DNA from: CAZKCK01 sp964552325
GTDB lineage: Bacteria; Bacteroidota; Bacteroidia; Bacteroidales; TTA-H9
Assembly (NCBI GenBank): GCA_964552325.1
Contig: CAZKHA010000007.1
Span: 1-43,351, forward strand
DNA: 43,351 bases
Reading direction: 5' to 3'
Below the pieces are notes generated by a model. It saw only the letters and a list, made by a program, of their open reading frames with translations. It was not told where the DNA came from and ran no database searches. Below, piece after piece: positions 18,369-26,724 of this stretch. A program made the position numbers and the translations under genes. Numbering within the stretch: the first letter of the stretch is position 1; each line of letters starts with the position of its first letter.

Positions 18369-19064
18369 ATGATACAAGTAACTAATCTTTCAAAAGCATA
18401 TGCGGGCACCAAGGTGCTCGACATCCAATCACTTGAGATTGGTGTAGGACAAAGCTTTGGCCTTGTTGGCAATAACGGGGCTGGCAAAACAACCCTGTTC
18501 AGGCTTATCCTCGACCTGATACAACCCACGTCGGGACAAGTTTTCTCGAAAGGAGAAAACGTGGCAAAAACCGAAAAGTGGAAACATTTTACAGGCTCAT
18601 ACCTTGATGAGGGCTTTATTATCGACTTTTTAACACCCAACGAATATTTTGAGTTTGTGGCTTCGCTTAACCATATGAGCAAGGGCGATACCGAGCTGTT
18701 TTACGAACGCTTCCGCGACTTTTTTAATGATGAGATCTTGGGCAAGAAAAAATACATCCGCGATTTATCGAAAGGAAACCAGAAAAAAGTGGGCATTGCG
18801 GCCGCTTTGATGGCCAAGCCAGAAATCCTGATATTGGACGAACCCTTTACAAACCTTGACCCATCATCGCAAATCCGCCTAAAAAACCTATTGCACCTTG
18901 AGCAAGAAACCCGAAAGGTTACCATGTTAATATCGAGCCACGACCTGAACCATGTCACCGAAGTATGTGACCGCATTGTGGTGCTTGAAAAAGGCAAGGT
19001 AGTACACGACCTACAAACCAACGAAGGAACCCTAGAAACGCTAGAAGCTTATTTTGCTGTTTAA
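18369..19064 (+). CDS. ABC transporter ATP-binding protein
   Basis: A 231-residue nucleotide-binding subunit. It has Walker A GNNGAGKT (34-41), an ABC signature written LSKGNQKK (about 138-145), Walker B ILILDEPFTNLD and the switch histidine in LISSHDLNHV. The LSKGN form of the signature is common in CcmA/ABC-2-type export ATPases. It should energise the DUF5687 membrane protein encoded upstream. The next gene starts 22 nt downstream, so all three form one transcription unit. Confidence 0.95.
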   Translation: MIQVTNLSKAYAGTKVLDIQSLEIGVGQSFGLVGNNGAGKTTLFRLILDLIQPTSGQVFSKGENVAKTEKWKHFTGSYLDEGFIIDFLTPNEYFEFVASLNHMSKGDTELFYERFRDFFNDEILGKKKYIRDLSKGNQKKVGIAAALMAKPEILILDEPFTNLDPSSQIRLKNLLHLEQETRKVTMLISSHDLNHVTEVCDRIVVLEKGKVVHDLQTNEGTLETLEAYFAV

Positions 19065-19086
19065 CAGAATATTACAACAGTATAAG

Positions 19087-21495
19087 ATGAAACATTGGAT
19101 TGCTTTAGCTGGCCTATTGATGGTCAGCTTTTTTAGTTTTGCACAAGTAAGTGTTTCTGGCAAGGTTAAAGACGCGCTCAGCAATGCACCCTTGGCTTTC
19201 GTTAACATTGTTTCAAGCGAGACGGGTGTTGGCTGCACCTCCGATATTGACGGAAGGTTTGCATTTAAGAGCCAATCATCTTCAAAACAACTTAAAATCA
19301 GTTTTGTAGGTTATGAAACTGTAGTTTACAACATCACCAGCAATACATCCAACCTTTTAATCAAGCTCACGCCAAAAGATGTAGAATTAAGCGAAGTAAC
19401 CATAAAACCTGGCTTAAACCCAGCCCATAGGATTATTAACCAAGTAATTGCAAACCGCACCAAAAACAATTACGAGAATCTGCCCGAATTTAGCTACACA
19501 TCGTATGAAAAAACCATTTTCACGGTTAACCCCGATTCGCTATTGCAAATGAACGAGGCGATGCTTGATAGCAGCGACTTGAAATTGAAGCGGTTTTTAC
19601 AGAAACGTGATTTCATGCTGATTGAAAACGTAATTGAAAAAAACTACATGGCACCACACCACAAACTCGAAAAGGTGGTGGCTTCACGCATTTCGGGCTT
19701 TCGCGATCCCATATTCATGTTCCTTCTCAACCAATTGCAATCCTCATCATTTTATGATGAAGTGATAAAAATTGCCGACAAAAATTACATCAACCCAATT
19801 AGCAATGGAAGCCTAAACAAATATTATTTTCAACTTGAAGACACACTGGTTGAAGGTATTGATACCGTTTTTGTACTCTCGTACAGGCCCTTCTTAAACA
19901 CCAATTTTGATGGGCTTAAAGGCGTTATGCAAATTAGCACCCTAGGTTGGGCCATTAAGAACGTGATAGCCGAACCCAATGAAGAGACAGATGGTTTTAG
20001 CATAAAAATCCAACAACTTTACCAGCAACTACCTGCTGGGCAATGGTTTCCGGTACAAATGAATACCGACTTAATCTTAAATATGGCACAGGTTCAGGCT
20101 GGTAAGCGCAACCTAAAAATGATTGCCCAAGGTAAAGCTTACATCAAAGACATAAACTTAAGTCCCGGGCTCAAAAAAAGGCAGTTTGGGCATATTGAAG
20201 TTGAAGTAGAACCCGAATCATCACAACGCGATGAAATGTTTTGGAACACCTATCGCATCGACAGCCTTGGTCTCCGCGAACTAGAGACATATAGGTTTAT
20301 AGACAGCATAGGCCAAAAACACCGTTTCGACCGAATGGCTAGCCTGATCGAAACCCTCATCAACGGCAAAATACCATTGGGTTACGTTGATATGGATATC
20401 AACAAACTACTGCGATACAATTCTTTTGAAGGTTTTTATGTTGGCATTGGGCTCGAAACCTCAAACAAAATCTCTCAAAAGCTTAAACTTGGCGGGTATT
20501 GGGGCTATGGCTTTAAAGACCAAACAGCAAAATACGGAGGATTTGGTAGCTGGTTAATTAATAGGCATAACGACATAAGTTTAAAATATAGTTATCGATA
20601 TGATGTGATAGAATCAGGCGGGACTGATTTTTTTGATTCCAAGAAAAACCTATCAAGCGGCGACTATTTCAGGGATTTGCTGGTTAACCGTATGGATTAC
20701 ATACAGGGCCATAAGGCACAACTGGCTTTTAGAACCTTACGGTATGTAATGGTTTATTTAGGGGGTTCGGTTGAAACCAAAACACCCGGCTATGAATACA
20801 TTTACCTTATAAATAAAACTCCTCAGAAGCGTTTTCATTTCACTGAGATTCAAGCTGGATTCCGTTGGGTATATGGTGAGAAATTCCTGCTATCGGCACG
20901 TTCGAAGCTAGCTTTAGCCACTGACTATCCGGTTGTACAATTTAAGTTTACAAAGGGTATTACGGCCATTGATGGAGGGTACAACTATACCCGTTACGAT
21001 TTTTCGGCCAGCAAATCGTTTTATGTAAAATACTTAGGGAAAACCACTTTAAAGATTGATGCCGGCTTAGCGCAAGGTGATGTTCCAGCAAGCAACCTAT
21101 TCAATGCCAAGGCATCGTACGGCCCTTTAACGCTCTACTCGCCAGGCAGTTTCACCACCATGCGATTGAATGAATTTTATAGCGATAAGTTTATAGCCGG
21201 TTTTTTGAGCCATGATTTCGGAAAATTGCTCGGGCGCAGCAAATACCTACAACCCGAATTTGAATTAACTACAAATGCGCTAATTGGTAGCCTTTCGAAT
21301 GCATCAAACCACCAAGGCATCGTGATGCAAGCCCCAAGCCTAGGCTATTTTGAATCAGGCATTTACGCACACAAACTATTGAATATGGGGTTTTATACCC
21401 TTGGATTGGGATCGGCTTATCGTTATGGCGCTTATAGCTTGCCAAAAACCTTGCAAAATTTTACGTTTGTGTTTACCATGAAGTTTAAGCTATAA
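19087..21495 (+). CDS. DUF5686 outer-membrane protein with carboxypeptidase-regulatory-like N-terminal domain
   Basis: The frame is open from 19054, overlapping the ATPase gene. I choose the ATG at 19087 because it begins a signal peptide (MKHWIALAGLLMVSFFSFAQ), giving 802 residues. After cleavage comes a CarboxypepD_reg-like beta-sandwich (about 21-105: VSGKVKDALSNAPLAFVNI, then SDIDGRFAF and ISFVGYETVVYNI). A long DUF5686 region and a C-terminal beta-barrel ending in FVFTMKFKL follow. This layout is seen in many Bacteroidota outer-membrane proteins of unknown function. Its position after an ABC permease and ATPase suggests a linked envelope task, but that is inference. Confidence 0.85.
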   Translation: MKHWIALAGLLMVSFFSFAQVSVSGKVKDALSNAPLAFVNIVSSETGVGCTSDIDGRFAFKSQSSSKQLKISFVGYETVVYNITSNTSNLLIKLTPKDVELSEVTIKPGLNPAHRIINQVIANRTKNNYENLPEFSYTSYEKTIFTVNPDSLLQMNEAMLDSSDLKLKRFLQKRDFMLIENVIEKNYMAPHHKLEKVVASRISGFRDPIFMFLLNQLQSSSFYDEVIKIADKNYINPISNGSLNKYYFQLEDTLVEGIDTVFVLSYRPFLNTNFDGLKGVMQISTLGWAIKNVIAEPNEETDGFSIKIQQLYQQLPAGQWFPVQMNTDLILNMAQVQAGKRNLKMIAQGKAYIKDINLSPGLKKRQFGHIEVEVEPESSQRDEMFWNTYRIDSLGLRELETYRFIDSIGQKHRFDRMASLIETLINGKIPLGYVDMDINKLLRYNSFEGFYVGIGLETSNKISQKLKLGGYWGYGFKDQTAKYGGFGSWLINRHNDISLKYSYRYDVIESGGTDFFDSKKNLSSGDYFRDLLVNRMDYIQGHKAQLAFRTLRYVMVYLGGSVETKTPGYEYIYLINKTPQKRFHFTEIQAGFRWVYGEKFLLSARSKLALATDYPVVQFKFTKGITAIDGGYNYTRYDFSASKSFYVKYLGKTTLKIDAGLAQGDVPASNLFNAKASYGPLTLYSPGSFTTMRLNEFYSDKFIAGFLSHDFGKLLGRSKYLQPEFELTTNALIGSLSNASNHQGIVMQAPSLGYFESGIYAHKLLNMGFYTLGLGSAYRYGAYSLPKTLQNFTFVFTMKFKL

Positions 21496-21728
21496 TCGTG
21501 TTGGATTAAGAAAACTTTTGTTCTTGCAAACTAAGTGAGTAGTTAAAGAAAAGTGAGCGATTGGTCACGTAAAAAAAACCTTATGCCATGGGAGCAAGCA
21601 GTTTTACCGTGTTATCCCAAAACCAAAAGCAAGAAGCTAAGCTCGGGAGAGTCCGAACACAACCCCATATATAACAAAGACAACACATTGAAGGGGATTC
21701 GATATTGAGCACGAAGCTCAAAGTACAA
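21496..21728. other. Non-coding stretch between DUF5686 gene and transporter promoter
   Basis: No frame with protein-like composition is present. There is a small inverted repeat (GTGA, 8 nt, TCAC) near 21552-21567 and nothing else I can support. It ends at the transporter promoter. Confidence 0.5.
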
Positions 21729-21759
21729 TTTGCGCAGAATGGTTTTCTTGCTATATTTG
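21729..21759 (+). promoter_or_regulatory. Promoter of the POT peptide transporter
   Basis: TTTG (21729-21732), a 19-nt spacer and TATATTTG (21752-21759) form a full match to the Bacteroidota promoter consensus. The ATG follows about 50 nt later. It is one of the two best promoters in the window. Confidence 0.75.
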
Positions 21760-21809
21760 CAGTTAGACAAATTCCCAATCATTCCAATTATTCACTAAAC
21801 ACACATTTT

Positions 21810-23399
21810 ATGTTTAAAGAACATCCTAAAGGATTGCTCGCTGCGGCCCTGGCAAATATGGGCGAACGATTTGGCTTTTACACCATGATGGCCATCTTGG
21901 TTTTGTTTTTGCAGGCAAAATTTGGCCTTGATGGCACAAATGCGGGCATCATCTACTCAGTATTCTACGCCTCAATTTACATCTTAGCTTTGGTAGGGGG
22001 TTTAATTGCCGATAAAACCCGTAATTACAAAGGAACAATACTTATTGGTCTGATTATAATGGCCATAGGTTATTTCTTGATTGCTATCCCTACCAACACC
22101 CCTATCCCTAGTAATTCTTACGTTTTAATGCTGGTACTCACCTGTTTGGGGTTGTTTGTTATTGCATTTGGCAACGGGCTTTTTAAAGGCAACCTACAAG
22201 CTTTGGTAGGCCAGATGTATGACAACAACCAATACAGCAAAATGCGTGATGCTGGTTTCCAATGGTTTTACATGTTCATTAATGTTGGTGCCATATTTGC
22301 CCCATTAACTGCTGTTGGTGTTCGCAACTGGTGGCTTGGAACAAAGGGCTTCTCTTATAATGCCGATTTACCAGCTTTGTGCCACAGTTTTTTGGGAAAC
22401 ACGTTAAAACCAGATGCTACTGAAAAATTCACTAAGCTTGCGTCAGAAGTTAGCGGAAAACCCATTACCGATTTAGCAGCTTTTGCCAATGAATACTTAA
22501 ATGCTTTTACCACTGGTTTTCATTATGCTTTTGGCGTTGCAATCTTTGCAATGGCAATATCTTTGACCATCTATTTAACCAACAAAAGAAGGTTCCCTGA
22601 CCCAAAAGTTAAGACTGCTAAAGCGGATCCTAAAAACACTGCCAACCTCGAAATGGACATCAAAGAAGTTAAGCAACGTATGTATGCCCTGTTCGCTGTT
22701 TTTGGCATTGTAATTTTCTTCTGGTTCTCTTTCCATCAAAATGGGCTGACTCTTACCTACTTTGCAAAAGAATACACCGATTTAAGCCAAATGAAATTAA
22801 GCTTGGGGTTCACCACCTTGCAAGGTGCTGAGTTGTTCCAATCTATAAACCCATTTTTTGTGGTATTCCTGACTCCAATAATTATGGCATTTTTTGGTTA
22901 TTTACGTGCCAAAGGAATCGAACCATCTACCCCTAAAAAAATTGCCATAGGTATGGGTATAGCTGCCATAGGCTTTGTTGTAATGGCTATCGGATCGTAT
23001 ATTTCTGACCTTCCTTTGTGGAGTTCGCTATTCGAAAAAATTAAGGACCCCGAAACTGGAAAAACCGTAGTTAACACCATCCGGGTAATGGATGTAACTG
23101 AAAAGGTTACACCGTTCCTGCTTATTGGAACATACTTTATTTTGACTGTGGCTGAGTTGTTTATCTCACCCTTGGGCATATCTTTCGTTTCAAAAGTTGC
23201 TCCTCCAAAATACCAAGGTATCATGCAAGGCGGTTGGCTAGGCGCTACTGCTCTTGGCAACCAATTGCTTTTCATTGGCGCAATCCTTTACCAGGCTATT
23301 CCGATCTGGTTAACCTGGACGGTATTTGTTGTGGCATGTACCCTATCGATGCTTACCATGATTTTCATGTTAAAATGGCTTGAACGGGTTGCCAAATAA
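21810..23399 (+). CDS. Proton-dependent oligopeptide transporter (POT/PTR family, MFS)
   Basis: The frame is open from 21705, but the promoter runs through that part. The ATG at 21810 gives a normal 529-residue protein starting MFKEHPKGLL. POT carriers import di- and tripeptides with protons across the inner membrane. The first helix carries the family motif as NMGERFGFYTMMAILVLFLQ (E19, R20, F21). Other typical parts are the FGNGLFKGNLQALVGQMY segment, QWFYMFINVGAIFAPL and, late in the protein, LTVAELFISPLGISFVSKVAPPKYQGIMQG. About 12-14 hydrophobic segments are seen. It has its own promoter and a downstream terminator, so it is monocistronic. It could import dipeptides released by the DPP11-type peptidase of this window. 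Confidence 0.94.
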   Translation: MFKEHPKGLLAAALANMGERFGFYTMMAILVLFLQAKFGLDGTNAGIIYSVFYASIYILALVGGLIADKTRNYKGTILIGLIIMAIGYFLIAIPTNTPIPSNSYVLMLVLTCLGLFVIAFGNGLFKGNLQALVGQMYDNNQYSKMRDAGFQWFYMFINVGAIFAPLTAVGVRNWWLGTKGFSYNADLPALCHSFLGNTLKPDATEKFTKLASEVSGKPITDLAAFANEYLNAFTTGFHYAFGVAIFAMAISLTIYLTNKRRFPDPKVKTAKADPKNTANLEMDIKEVKQRMYALFAVFGIVIFFWFSFHQNGLTLTYFAKEYTDLSQMKLSLGFTTLQGAELFQSINPFFVVFLTPIIMAFFGYLRAKGIEPSTPKKIAIGMGIAAIGFVVMAIGSYISDLPLWSSLFEKIKDPETGKTVVNTIRVMDVTEKVTPFLLIGTYFILTVAELFISPLGISFVSKVAPPKYQGIMQGGWLGATALGNQLLFIGAILYQAIPIWLTWTVFVVACTLSMLTMIFMLKWLERVAK

Positions 23400-23421
23400 A
23401 CCTATTTAAAATTTTGTTTTC

Positions 23422-23456
23422 AAAGGCTGTCCATATCCAAGGGCAGCCTTTGTTTT
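23422..23456 (+). terminator. Rho-independent terminator after the POT transporter
   Basis: Stem AAAGGCTGTCC (23422-23432) pairs with GGGCAGCCTTT (23441-23451) over 11 bp with one G-U, with an 8-nt loop, followed by TGTTTT. Confidence 0.75.
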
Positions 23457-23477
23457 ATTGATAAACAATTCATTACC

Positions 23478-24428
23478 ATGCTTTACCCCTGGGGACATAC
23501 ACGCCGCTTTAATTCTTATACCGAGTATTTTAAGCGCACTTTTGGCAGCCGCGTACAGAAATTAAGCATCGATGCTGGCTTTACCTGCCCAAACCGTGAT
23601 GGAACCAAAGGACTTGGTGGTTGTTCCTATTGCAACAACGATGCCTTTAACCCGTCGTATTGCCAACCTCACAAAAGTGTAACCCAACAGTTATTAGAAG
23701 GGAAAGAATTTCATGCCTGGCGCTATCGTCGTGCTAGCAAGTACTTAGCCTATTTTCAGGCTTTTTCAAACACTTACGCACCCTTGTCAAGCCTAAAGCA
23801 AATTTATGCAGAAGCCTTGAGCACACCCGATGTTTGTGGCTTGGTTATAGGAACACGCCCGGATTGTATTGATAATGAAAAACTTGAATATTTTGCCCAA
23901 TTAGCCAAAGACCACTACATTATAATTGAATACGGTATTGAATCAGTTAACAACAACACCCTAAAACGCATAAACAGAGGGCATACCTACGAAGAAGCAG
24001 CCGAGGCCATTTACCTTACTGCTGCTAAAGGCCTTAAAGTGGGAGCGCATCTGGTTTTTGGCTTACCCGGCGAAAGCCAGCAAGAAATGCTTGAAACCGC
24101 CAGTATTATTGGCAAACTACCCTTAACAACCATCAAATTCCATCAGTTACAGATAATTATGGGAACAGCCATGGAGCACGACTTTGCAAAAAAACCTCAA
24201 GATTATCAACTTTTTACCCTTGATTCGTATATAGAATTTGTGGTTAGTTATGCCGAATTCCTAAACCCAAGCATTGTAATTGAACGATTTACCGGCGAAG
24301 CACCACCTCGCTATGTTATTGCCCCTGATTGGGGTTTGCTTCGCGGTGATGCCATCCTCAAAAAAATTGAAAATGAGTTTGAACGAAGGGATGCATGGCA
24401 GGGAAAGATGTGGGGCAGGCAATTATGA
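23478..24428 (+). CDS. TIGR01212 family radical SAM protein (YhcC-like)
   Basis: A 316-residue radical SAM enzyme. The cluster cysteines are C37, C49 and C52 (FTCPNRDG, then GGCSYC), the CX11CX2C spacing of the TIGR01212/YhcC group rather than classic CX3CX2C. Further markers are GTRPDCID, IIEYGIESVNNNTLKRINRGH (SAM/substrate face) and AHLVFGLPGESQQEML. Members look like Elp3-related radical SAM proteins, and their reaction is not settled. It follows the transporter terminator and stands alone. Confidence 0.92.
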   Translation: MLYPWGHTRRFNSYTEYFKRTFGSRVQKLSIDAGFTCPNRDGTKGLGGCSYCNNDAFNPSYCQPHKSVTQQLLEGKEFHAWRYRRASKYLAYFQAFSNTYAPLSSLKQIYAEALSTPDVCGLVIGTRPDCIDNEKLEYFAQLAKDHYIIIEYGIESVNNNTLKRINRGHTYEEAAEAIYLTAAKGLKVGAHLVFGLPGESQQEMLETASIIGKLPLTTIKFHQLQIIMGTAMEHDFAKKPQDYQLFTLDSYIEFVVSYAEFLNPSIVIERFTGEAPPRYVIAPDWGLLRGDAILKKIENEFERRDAWQGKMWGRQL

Positions 24429-24809
24429 AAACAACTTTGACTAACTTCTTTCGCTGTATAAACATAAGGATCAACATATTTGCAAGCTAAAAACCCAGTC
24501 GACCACCCGAAATTGGGCAGTAAGTGTACAATCGTTCAAAAGAACTGTTGTGCCAACAAGATAAAGATGTTGAAGCGGAAATTTTCAATAGCCTGGCTTT
24601 AACTTGGTCAAGATTGCTAAAATGAACTGTTTCAGTAGCAAAGCAGCGGTTTTGAAATAAGTGTTTTGTTAACAAAAATCTCCAATAAAACAGACTACAC
24701 ACAGGCCTGGTTTTGAAAAAAGCACAAACTTTAGCCATTATCTCAAAAAAAAGTTGCATCTTTGCAGCCTTGTTTTTCGTAAACAAAGATAATTTAAAAT
24801 CAAACACTT
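24429..24809. other. 381-nt non-coding leader region before rpsP
   Basis: No convincing gene on either strand. A frame on the minus strand crosses the region but has no family features and would run through the rpsP promoter. The right end holds CATCTTTG (24757-24764), a one-mismatch -7 box in a TTGCATCTTTGCA context, so the rpsP leader would be about 40 nt. Confidence 0.5.
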
Positions 24810-25328
24810 ATGGCAGTTAAATTAAGATTGCAACGTTTCGGTAAAAAAGGACAGCCTGTTTACCATATCGTTGTGGCTGACGCCCGTTCACCACGTGATG
24901 GTCGTTTTATTGAAAAAGTTGGGGTTTATAACCCCATAACCCAACCAGCAGAAATCAACATCAGCATGGAAAGGGCGCTATATTGGCTACAAGCTGGCGC
25001 ACAACCCACTGAAACGGTTAATGCTATTTTGTCGTATAAAGGAGTATTGCTTAAAAAGCACCTTCTTAAGGGCGTTGAAAAAGGTGCCTTAACATCGGAA
25101 CAAGCTGAGGCTAAGTTCAATGAATGGTTAACCTCAAAAGAAGCAAAAATCAGCTCCAAAATGAAAGAAAAGCAGCTTGCTGCCAAGGGCGAGGTAAAAG
25201 CCAAGTTAGAAGCTGAGAAAAAAGTTAGGGAAGAAAAAGAAGCTGCAATAGCCAAGAAATTGGCCGACCAAGCTAAAGCTAATCAACCCGCCGAAGTAGA
25301 AAACCCAGAAGCTCCTGCTGCTGAATAA
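24810..25328 (+). CDS. rpsP: 30S ribosomal protein S16 with long C-terminal extension
   Basis: The first 85 or so residues are canonical bS16 (MAVKLRLQRFGKKGQPVYHIVVAD, then SPRDGRFIEKVGVYNP and RALYWLQAGAQPTETV). The full length of 172 is about twice the usual. The additional tail (about 95-172) is rich in Lys, Glu and Ala (EKQLAAKGEVKAKLEAEKKV) and is likely helical or disordered; such tails are typical of Bacteroidota S16. The gene is followed by a terminator-like hairpin and then rimM, whose product matures the 30S head near S16/S19. Confidence 0.97.
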   Translation: MAVKLRLQRFGKKGQPVYHIVVADARSPRDGRFIEKVGVYNPITQPAEINISMERALYWLQAGAQPTETVNAILSYKGVLLKKHLLKGVEKGALTSEQAEAKFNEWLTSKEAKISSKMKEKQLAAKGEVKAKLEAEKKVREEKEAAIAKKLADQAKANQPAEVENPEAPAAE

Positions 25329-25347
25329 TTCTTCGGAACCAAATCAT

Positions 25348-25379
25348 AAGCCCGGTCAGACTTCTGCCCGGGTTTTTTT
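25348..25379 (+). terminator. Terminator or attenuator between rpsP and rimM
   Basis: AAGCCCGG (25348-25355) pairs with CCGGGTTT (25368-25375; one G-U), and CAGA/TCTG can extend the stem inward. A run of seven T follows. Confidence 0.75.
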
Positions 25380-25489
25380 ATATTCACAACACAATTGCCC
25401 CAAATAACTTTTCCTACACTCAACCCTAACGTTTTGGAAAAAGCTACCTTAGCAAAATAATCCAAATCTTATAATCTCACAAATTATCA

Positions 25490-26011
25490 ATGAATAAAGA
25501 AGCCAGCACTTTAATAGGCCATATTGGAAAAACACATGGTACCAATGGAGCTGTATTGATAAACATTTCGGGTGTTGCTGCCTATGAATTACGAACCATC
25601 CAAACAGTATTGCTCGAAATAAGCCAAGGCTTGGTACCGTTCTTTTTCAAATCGATGAAAGTTGCTAATAATGCGCTAATTGCCGAATTTGAAGATTACG
25701 ACAACCCTGATAAAGCAAAAAAGCTCATTGGGCTTGATGTTTACTTGCCAAACGACAAAATGCCCGAAGCAGAAGAAGACACGTTTTATACCCATGAAAT
25801 AAAAGGATATCAACTAAAAGATGTCAACCACGGCCTAATTGGGATTGCCAACAACATACTTGATTACAACTCCAATGTGCTCATCCAAGTATTTAACGGT
25901 GAAAAAGAAATCCTTATCCCCTTTAACGACAACTTTGTTGTTAACATAAACAAGAAGCGCAAAACCATTGAAGTAAACTTACCTGACGGACTTCTTGATT
26001 TAAACCAATAG
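25490..26011 (+). CDS. rimM: Ribosome maturation factor RimM
   Basis: The 173-residue product is of normal RimM length. RimM is a cytoplasmic assembly factor that binds free 30S subunits and S19 during maturation of the 16S 3' domain. The N-terminal barrel is recognised by IGHIGKTHGTNGAVLI; the central segment by FEDYDNPDKAKKLIGLDVYLP; the C-terminal PRC-barrel-like part by FYTHEIKGYQLKD, then EILIPFNDNFV and LPDGLLDL. A predicted terminator separates it from rpsP, while only 4 nt separate it from the following methyltransferase gene. trmD, often nearby in other phyla, is absent. Confidence 0.95.
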   Translation: MNKEASTLIGHIGKTHGTNGAVLINISGVAAYELRTIQTVLLEISQGLVPFFFKSMKVANNALIAEFEDYDNPDKAKKLIGLDVYLPNDKMPEAEEDTFYTHEIKGYQLKDVNHGLIGIANNILDYNSNVLIQVFNGEKEILIPFNDNFVVNINKKRKTIEVNLPDGLLDLNQ

Positions 26012-26015
26012 CACC

Positions 26016-26708
26016 ATGTTTCGGTTTAAGCAATTTGCTGTTGAGCACCAACGAAGCAGTATGAAGGTGGGCACCGATGCCGTATTGCTTGGAGCCTGGG
26101 CCAACTGTTATTCAGCGCAATCTATACTTGATATTGGCACAGGTAGCGGGGTGATTGGCCTTCTACTGGCACAACGAAGCTCCGCACACATTACGGCAAT
26201 AGACATGCATGAGGCCTCTATTTCAGAAGCTAGAAGAAACTTTGCAAACAGCCCATGGAATACCCGACTAACAGCCGTTCATTCGCGCTTACAAGACTAT
26301 TATCCCAGAACCAAATTTGACCTAATTGTTTCAAATCCACCCTTTTTCAGAAATTGCTTAAAGGTACCTGATCCCATACGCAACCAAGCCCGGCACGACG
26401 ACACCTTAGCCTTTGAAGAACTGCTTATTGGAATTGACAGACTTATGACTCTTGACGGCAGTTTTACGGTTATCCTGCCTATGGCGGAGTATATAACTTT
26501 CGAAAATCTAGCCCAAAAAACGCCGTTTTATCCCTCAAATCTTATGCGTGTGTTTTCAACACCCGGCAAGCCTTGCCGCAGAGTATTAGCAACATTTGAG
26601 CGCGAACACAAAGCATGCTTAATCTCAGAACTTGCAATTCACAATTCTGATGGCACTTTTACAACAGCTTACAAGCAACTCACTACTGAGTTTTATCTTG
26701 AGTTTTAG
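26016..26708 (+). CDS. tRNA1(Val) (adenine(37)-N6)-methyltransferase, TrmN6/YfiC-type
   Basis: A 230-residue SAM-dependent methyltransferase. Motif I is DIGTGSGVIGLLLAQ (39-53), the acidic loop is AIDMHEASI, and the catalytic motif is NPPF at 107-110 with SNPPFFRN around it. The NPPF tetrad marks N6-adenine amino-methylation. The N-terminal FRFKQFAVEHQRSSMKVGTD stretch is characteristic of the TrmN6 (YfiC) group, which modifies A37 of tRNA1(Val). It is coupled to rimM with a 4-nt gap and convergent with the peptidase gene. Confidence 0.9.
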   Translation: MFRFKQFAVEHQRSSMKVGTDAVLLGAWANCYSAQSILDIGTGSGVIGLLLAQRSSAHITAIDMHEASISEARRNFANSPWNTRLTAVHSRLQDYYPRTKFDLIVSNPPFFRNCLKVPDPIRNQARHDDTLAFEELLIGIDRLMTLDGSFTVILPMAEYITFENLAQKTPFYPSNLMRVFSTPGKPCRRVLATFEREHKACLISELAIHNSDGTFTTAYKQLTTEFYLEF

Positions 26709-26710
26709 CA

Positions 26711-26724
26711 AAGGCCTAGGCCTT
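26711..26724. repeat. Perfect palindrome in the convergent gap
   Basis: AAGGCCTAGGCCTT fills almost the whole space between the stop of the trmN6-like gene and the stop of the peptidase. It can form a 5-bp stem with a CTAG loop on either strand, but no T-run follows. Confidence 0.35.

Noticed and set aside
21581..21778. A 65-codon minus-strand frame before the POT transporter
   Set aside because: It overlaps the strong promoter of the transporter and has no protein-like features.
24487..24807. A 106-codon minus-strand frame before rpsP
   Set aside because: It has no recognisable domain, an odd composition rich in Phe, Cys and Lys, and would cover the rpsP promoter region.
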